DNA of 18,318 bases from JBJHAX01 sp050480705 (GTDB taxonomy: Bacteria; Actinomycetota; Nitriliruptoria; Nitriliruptorales; Nitriliruptoraceae): contig JBJHAX010000042.1 of the NCBI GenBank assembly GCA_050480705.1, positions 1-18,318 on the forward strand, written 5' to 3'. Numbering within the stretch: the first letter of the stretch is position 1; each line of letters starts with the position of its first letter. The notes below the pieces were generated by a model that saw nothing but the letters and a program-made list of their open reading frames with translations, searched no databases and was not told where the DNA came from. This document shows positions 14,327 through 18,318 of this stretch, piece after piece. A program made the position numbers and the translations under genes.

Positions 14327-15913
14327 TCAGCGGTCGATGTAGGCGTCGTGCAGGAAGAGCGTCCGGTTGAAGAAGTCGTACCCCTGCACCCAGGGCTGCA
14401 GCGCGGTGACGGTCGGCGCGTGCCACAGCCAGTACGTGAGGGCGTGGTCCTGGAACAGCTGCTGACCGCGTGCCCAGGCGGCGCGACGTTCGTCGAGGTC
14501 CACCGTCGCGCGCGCCTCGGCGATGATCTCGCGCAAGTCGTCGGCGACGGCGAGCAGCTCCGGATCCTCGCTGAAGCGGATCTGGTTGACGGTCCAGAAG
14601 TCGTCCGGGTGCACGGAACCACCGATGAAGCTGCCCCAGTTGGTGCCGCCCTGCGCGGTCATCGAGAGCTCGTAGTCGCCCTCGCGCCAGCGCGGGCCGT
14701 ACGTGCCGCCTTCGGCGACCTCGAAGCGCGTGTCGATGCCCACCAGGCGCAGCTGCTCCTGGACGATCTCGGCGTTCGCGGCGTGGCCGCCAGGTGGGTT
14801 GAGGAAGTGCGGCCGCAGCGCCACACCATCACGGTAGCGGATGCCGTCGGCGCCCATGACCCAGCCGGCGTCGTCGAGGATGCGTCCGGCAAGCTCTGGA
14901 TCGTACGCGACGGTGGAGACGTCCTCGGAGTACAGGACGGTGCCCGCGGGCACGCCGGCGCGGCTCAACTCAGCGAACCCGCTCAGCACGGAGTCGATGA
15001 TCTCTTGACGGTTGATGGCGTGGCGGATCGCCTGGCGTACGGCGAGCTCGGCCGTGAAGCCGCGCGCGACGTTCATGGTGAGCATGTTGACGCCCACCGC
15101 AGGCGCCGTGACGATCGCGAGACCGCGGGACTCCAGCAGCGCGATGTCGTCGATGATGAGGGAGGTCGAGACGTCGACGCTCCCCGCGAGCAGCTCGACG
15201 GTGTGCACGCTGAGCTCGGGCAGGAAGCGGAACACGACGCGGTCGATGTTGGGCGCACCGCGCCAGTAGTCCTCGTTCTTGACCAACGTGAACGAGTCGT
15301 CGGCGACGAAGGACTCGAACTTGAAGGGGCCGGTGCCGGCGTAGCCCTGCGTCATGGTCGCGGCGCTGCGGTTCGGGATGTCGTTGGGGCTGATCGGCCG
15401 CACCTGCCAGTGCGCCAGCACGTCGAACAGAAAGCTCGCATCGAGCTCCGCGAGGGTGATGCGCACCGTGAAGTCGTCCACGACGTCGATCGACTCGATG
15501 ACCTCGGTGAAGCGGGCATGCTGCATCGTGTCCGGATCGTCGAGCGTCCGCTGGATGTTCGCGCGTACTGCTTCGGCATCGAAGCGAGCGCCGTCGTGGA
15601 AGGTGACGTCGTCCCGGAGGAACAGCGTGTAGACCATCGCGTCGTCGCTGACGTCCCACGCGTGCGCCAACGACGGCTGCGGCTGGCCTTCCGCGTCGAG
15701 CTGGATCAGCGGGTCGGTCAGGTGGTGGGCGGCGCCGAACGCCACCCAGCCGGCGATGTACGCGAGGTCGATGTTGTTCACGGCCTCGGGCCACGCGATG
15801 GTCAGCGTGCCGCCTTGGGGTACGTCCTGTTGCGCCGCGACCGTGCCGGACACGGTCAGGGCGAGCGCGGTCAGAGCCGCGAGGGTGATGCGTACGAACG
15901 TGCTTCGGTTCAT
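14327..15913 (-). CDS. ABC transporter substrate-binding protein, SBP_bac_5 family
   Basis: A 528-residue exported binding protein of the DppA/OppA type. Signal peptide about residues 1-27 (hydrophobic LAALTALALTVSG, cleavage near VAA-QQ). The mature part starts GGTLTIAWPEAVNNIDLAY and carries AFGAAHHLTDPLIQLDAEG, FLRDDVTFHDGARFDAEAV, ISPNDIPNRSAATM and GYAGTGPFKFESF. GGAGGAT sits 8 bases before the ATG at 15913. It is co-directional with, and downstream of, the two permease genes, so it should deliver ligand to them. The protein is a close paralogue of the one at 7800-9386, of equal length; differences are scattered and mostly conservative. Gene context (GH95 enzyme, two sulfatases) suggests a sulfated oligosaccharide ligand; the family alone would suggest peptides. 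Confidence 0.94.
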   Translation of the reverse strand: MNRSTFVRITLAALTALALTVSGTVAAQQDVPQGGTLTIAWPEAVNNIDLAYIAGWVAFGAAHHLTDPLIQLDAEGQPQPSLAHAWDVSDDAMVYTLFLRDDVTFHDGARFDAEAVRANIQRTLDDPDTMQHARFTEVIESIDVVDDFTVRITLAELDASFLFDVLAHWQVRPISPNDIPNRSAATMTQGYAGTGPFKFESFVADDSFTLVKNEDYWRGAPNIDRVVFRFLPELSVHTVELLAGSVDVSTSLIIDDIALLESRGLAIVTAPAVGVNMLTMNVARGFTAELAVRQAIRHAINRQEIIDSVLSGFAELSRAGVPAGTVLYSEDVSTVAYDPELAGRILDDAGWVMGADGIRYRDGVALRPHFLNPPGGHAANAEIVQEQLRLVGIDTRFEVAEGGTYGPRWREGDYELSMTAQGGTNWGSFIGGSVHPDDFWTVNQIRFSEDPELLAVADDLREIIAEARATVDLDERRAAWARGQQLFQDHALTYWLWHAPTVTALQPWVQGYDFFNRTLFLHDAYIDR

Positions 15914-16015
15914 GTGTTGGGATCCTCCAGCGTCCTTCGTTCGGGGGCGCGGTCGAGGCGGGCGCACGGTGCGGTCGCTCGTCGTCAGCGCGGGCGTCGT
16001 GGCGGCCGGCCGGGT

Positions 16016-16915
16016 TCAGGTCATCCGACGCACCTCCGATCTCGGGTCGAAGGCGTCCCGGAGGGCGTCACCGACGAAGTTCACGGCGAGCACGGTCAGG
16101 AAGATCGCAGCGCCGGGGAAGTAGCTGAGGTACGGGGCCCTGAAGATGGCGTTGCGCGCGTCGCTCAGCATCGCTCCCCACTCGGGTGTCGGCGGTGGCA
16201 CACCGATGCCGAGGAAGCCGAGGCCGGCAGCGGTGAGGATCGAGCCGGCCACCGAGAGCGTGGCGTAGACGATGATCGGACCGACGGCGTTGACCACCAG
16301 GTGCCGGAACATGATCCGCGCGGAACCGGCCCCGATCGAGTGGCTCGCGATGATGAACTCCTGCTCGCGTAGTGACAACACCACACCACGCACGATGCGC
16401 GACAGCGTCGGGATGCCCCAGATCGAGAGCGCGACGATCACGTTGAACAGGCTCGGCCCGAGCACGGCGGCGATCAGGATCGCGAGCAGGATGCCCGGGA
16501 AGGCGTACATCACGTCGACGATGCGCATCGCGAGGTGGTCGAACCAGCTCCCGGCCCAGAAACCCGTCGCGAGGCCGATGATGGTGCCGAAGACGACCCC
16601 GCCGACCGCGCCAGCGAAGCCGACGAAGAGCGAGATGCGGGCGCCGTGCAGGATGCGCGAGAGCACGTCACGCCCGAACTGGTCGGTGCCGAAAGGATGC
16701 TCCCACGATGGGGGTTGCAGCCGGTTCGCGAGGGACTGCAGCCGCGGATCGACGCCGTACACGATGGGCCCGAAGATGGCGACGAGCACGATGAGGACGA
16801 GGTAGATGGCGCTGGCGAAGGCCATGGGGTTGCCGCGGACCTCGCGCCAGAAACGGTACCCGAGCGATTGACGGAGGGCGTCGCCGCCGGTCGCGAGCGA
16901 GGCGGGTTCACTCAT
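16016..16915 (-). CDS. ABC transporter permease, DppC/OppC type
   Basis: A 299-residue integral membrane protein of BPD_transp_1 type, one half of the translocation channel. The N-terminal segment (about 1-55) has the first membrane helix AFASAIYLVLIVLVAIFGP. The DppC-type loop HPFGTDQFGRDVLSR follows at about 93-107. Further hydrophobic helices come before and after the coupling EAA-like loop, seen as SHSIGAGSARIMFRHLVVN. It ends with FVGDALRDAFDPR, typical of the family. The ATG overlaps the upstream permease stop by 8 bases (TATGAGTGA), giving translational coupling. The partner ATPases are not in this window. The C-terminal residues EVRRMT recur in the relic at 9512. Confidence 0.94.
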   Translation of the reverse strand: MSEPASLATGGDALRQSLGYRFWREVRGNPMAFASAIYLVLIVLVAIFGPIVYGVDPRLQSLANRLQPPSWEHPFGTDQFGRDVLSRILHGARISLFVGFAGAVGGVVFGTIIGLATGFWAGSWFDHLAMRIVDVMYAFPGILLAILIAAVLGPSLFNVIVALSIWGIPTLSRIVRGVVLSLREQEFIIASHSIGAGSARIMFRHLVVNAVGPIIVYATLSVAGSILTAAGLGFLGIGVPPPTPEWGAMLSDARNAIFRAPYLSYFPGAAIFLTVLAVNFVGDALRDAFDPRSEVRRMT

Positions 16916-17861
16916 AACGAATCCTCGGGTCGACGAACCCGTAGACGAGGTCGGTGAGCAGGTTGGCCAACACGAACCCGACGGCGATGATGAGCACCGC
17001 GCCTTGTACGACCGGGAAGTCGCGGTTGGATATGCCGGTGACGAGGTAGCGCCCCAAGCCTGGCCACCCGAACACGGTCTCGACGATGACCGCGCCGCTC
17101 AGCATCGAGCCGAAGCTGAGGCCGAGCAGGGTGATGATGGGGATGAGCGCGTTGCGGAGCGCGTGTTTGTACACGACGATGCGCTCGGAGAGCCCTTTCG
17201 AGCGGGCGGTTCGCACGTAGTCCTCGTTCAGGACGTCCAGCATCGACGAGCGCGTGTAGCGTGCCAGCCCGCCCGCCCCGCTGATGCCGATCGTGATCGC
17301 CGGCAGGAGCGCGAAGCGCAGGCCCTCGGCGGTGAAGATCGAGCCGCCGAACCCCGATGGCGGGAGGATCGGCCAGTGCAGCCCCACGAGCTGCATGAGC
17401 AGCATGCCCAACCAGAAGTTCGGGATCGAGACGCCGAAGAGCGCCAGGGTCATCGCGACGTTGTCGAGCCACGTGCCGCGCCGGATGGCGGACACGATGC
17501 CGACGGTCACGCCGAGCACGACCGCGATCGCGAGCGACAAGACACCGAGCTCCAGCGTGGCGGGCAGGCGCTCGAGCAGGCCCTCGGCCACGGGGTTCCG
17601 GTGGTGCAGCGAGGTGCCGAGGTCACCTTGAAAGATCCCTGCGATGAAGGAGACGTACTGGACGTGGAGGGGTCGGTCCAGGCCGACCCGCGCGCGCAGC
17701 TCCGCGATACGCTCGGGGCTGGCGTCGACCGGGAAGTCCGGTGGGATGTAGAGCGCGATGGGATCGCCAGGCGCCAGGTGGATGGCGAAGAACACCAGCG
17801 TCACGGCGCCGAACACCGTCGGGAACACCATCAAGAGGCGCTTGATCAGGTACGAACTCAC
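16908..17861 (-). CDS. ABC transporter permease, DppB/OppB type
   Basis: A 317-residue membrane protein, partner of the following DppC-type permease. It begins SSYLIKRLLMVFPTVFGAVTL, the usual first helix, then HLAPGDP and GLDRPLHVQY, classical DppB landmarks. The EAA loop reads EDYVRTARSKGLSER with HALRNALIP after it, and the end is LVYGFVDPRIRYE, also typical. GTG at 17861 overlaps the TGA of the upstream glycosidase as GTGA, so expression is coupled to that gene. An alternative ATG lies nine codons on but would cut into the first helix. Together with its neighbours it makes an importer lacking only ATPases. Confidence 0.94.
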   Translation of the reverse strand: MSSYLIKRLLMVFPTVFGAVTLVFFAIHLAPGDPIALYIPPDFPVDASPERIAELRARVGLDRPLHVQYVSFIAGIFQGDLGTSLHHRNPVAEGLLERLPATLELGVLSLAIAVVLGVTVGIVSAIRRGTWLDNVAMTLALFGVSIPNFWLGMLLMQLVGLHWPILPPSGFGGSIFTAEGLRFALLPAITIGISGAGGLARYTRSSMLDVLNEDYVRTARSKGLSERIVVYKHALRNALIPIITLLGLSFGSMLSGAVIVETVFGWPGLGRYLVTGISNRDFPVVQGAVLIIAVGFVLANLLTDLVYGFVDPRIRYE

Positions 17862-18318
17862 GCCGTCACCCCGACCCTGTCCTCGGCGTTCGCGAGCGGC
17901 ACGATCCGGTAGGTCCGCCCGGCCAGCGCCGTGAAGGTCGAGCCCGCCGGTGTGCGCTCGACGGCGCCCGCGTCGAGGACGTCGAGGGGGACGTCCGCTC
18001 GAACGGTGCAGGGACCGTCGCGCTGCGCGACCACGTCGGCCTCCACCAGGCGACCGTCGGCCCAGCGCACGCCGACCTCGAAGCCGCCGCGCGCTCGCAG
18101 GCCGGCCACCCGTCCCGCCGCCCATGCAGACGGCAGCGCAGGCAGCAAGGAGAGGTACCCCTCGTGCGATTGGAGCAAGAGCTCGGCGACCGCGGCCGTG
18201 GCACCGGCGTTGCCGTCCATCTGGTACACGAACGGAGGGTGCCCACGGTAGTAGTGCATGTCGAACAGGTTGGCCTCCGTGTGGGTGCGCAACAGATGGA
18301 GGAAGTGCTCGTAGGCAC
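17858..18318 (-). CDS. GH95-type glycosidase, C-terminal part (cut by window edge)
   Basis: Only the last 152 residues are in the window; the gene enters from beyond 18318. The segment ANLFDMHYYRGHPPFVYQMD continues as GNAGATAAVAELLLQSHEGY, LSLLPALPSAWAAG and GLRARGGFEVGVRW, the characteristic C-terminal end of glycoside hydrolase family 95. Family members are 1,2-alpha-L-fucosidases or alpha-L-galactosidases. The Asp in QMDGN corresponds to the family's conserved QxDGN block near the active site. The usual DGNFGA reads DGNAGA here. The stop overlaps the permease GTG, so the glycosidase heads (or lies within) the transporter operon. Whether it has a signal peptide cannot be seen. It is the strongest clue that the unit deals with fucose- or galactose-containing glycans. 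Confidence 0.87.
   Translation of the reverse strand, partial: AYEHFLHLLRTHTEANLFDMHYYRGHPPFVYQMDGNAGATAAVAELLLQSHEGYLSLLPALPSAWAAGRVAGLRARGGFEVGVRWADGRLVEADVVAQRDGPCTVRADVPLDVLDAGAVERTPAGSTFTALAGRTYRIVPLANAEDRVGVTA

Noticed and set aside
14282..16372. A 696-codon plus-strand open frame
   Set aside because: Antisense to the second binding protein and part of the permease; same low-information composition, so a shadow.
1..18318. CRISPR arrays, tRNA or rRNA genes, transposases
   Set aside because: I looked for regularly spaced repeats, cloverleaf-like stretches and transposase motifs on both strands and saw none.

Overview
This is an 18.3 kb high-GC window from a bacterial chromosome. Dense polycistrons, GGAGG-type ribosome-binding sites, several GTG starts and a 10-N scaffold gap at 3699-3708 suggest a draft or metagenome-assembled genome. 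I cannot name the organism. The GC level and the style of the oligopeptide-type ABC genes fit a Deinococcota (Trueperales-like), Chloroflexota or actinobacterial genome, and the first is only a weak impression. No rRNA, tRNA, CRISPR array, insertion sequence or phage gene was seen.

Left part (1-4110): a short-chain dehydrogenase and a TetR/AcrR repressor with a WHG C-terminal domain diverge from a shared palindromic operator. Downstream lies a clearly decayed DapA-family (dihydrodipicolinate synthase/aldolase superfamily) pseudogene, with internal deletions, a frameshift and a stop. A small CHRD-domain lipoprotein follows. Then comes about 730 bp without a gene, holding two copies of an 84-bp GC-rich repeat on either side of the scaffold gap.

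Centre (4060-7510): a LacI-family regulator with overlapping palindromic operators just after its -10 box, a zinc-dependent medium-chain alcohol/polyol dehydrogenase and an iron-type alcohol dehydrogenase form a compact plus-strand operon. It looks like an inducible sugar or polyol oxidation module.

Middle minus strand (7740-10360): an orphan SBP_bac_5 substrate-binding protein. Just upstream is a short relic that ends like the DppC-type permease at 16016-16915, and further upstream a promoter with consensus TTGACA and a perfect AGTATAA-N2-TTATACT inverted repeat. This looks like a second copy of the right-hand ABC locus that has lost its permeases.

Right part (10361-18318, minus strand): an apparently single transcription unit encoding a GH95-type alpha-L-fucosidase/galactosidase (cut by the window edge), DppB- and DppC-like permeases, an SBP_bac_5 binding protein, a perfect 17-bp hairpin, an M42-family metallopeptidase and two Cys-type sulfatases. 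Starts and stops overlap at four-base or eight-base junctions. Neither sulfatase has a visible signal peptide. I infer an import-first system for sulfated, fucose- or galactose-containing oligosaccharides: ABC uptake, cytoplasmic desulfation and glycosidic cleavage. The alcohol dehydrogenases nearby could act on released sugars, but that link is only contextual. No ABC ATPase gene lies in the window. The M42 protein seems to lack the segment carrying the bridging metal-ligand Asp.
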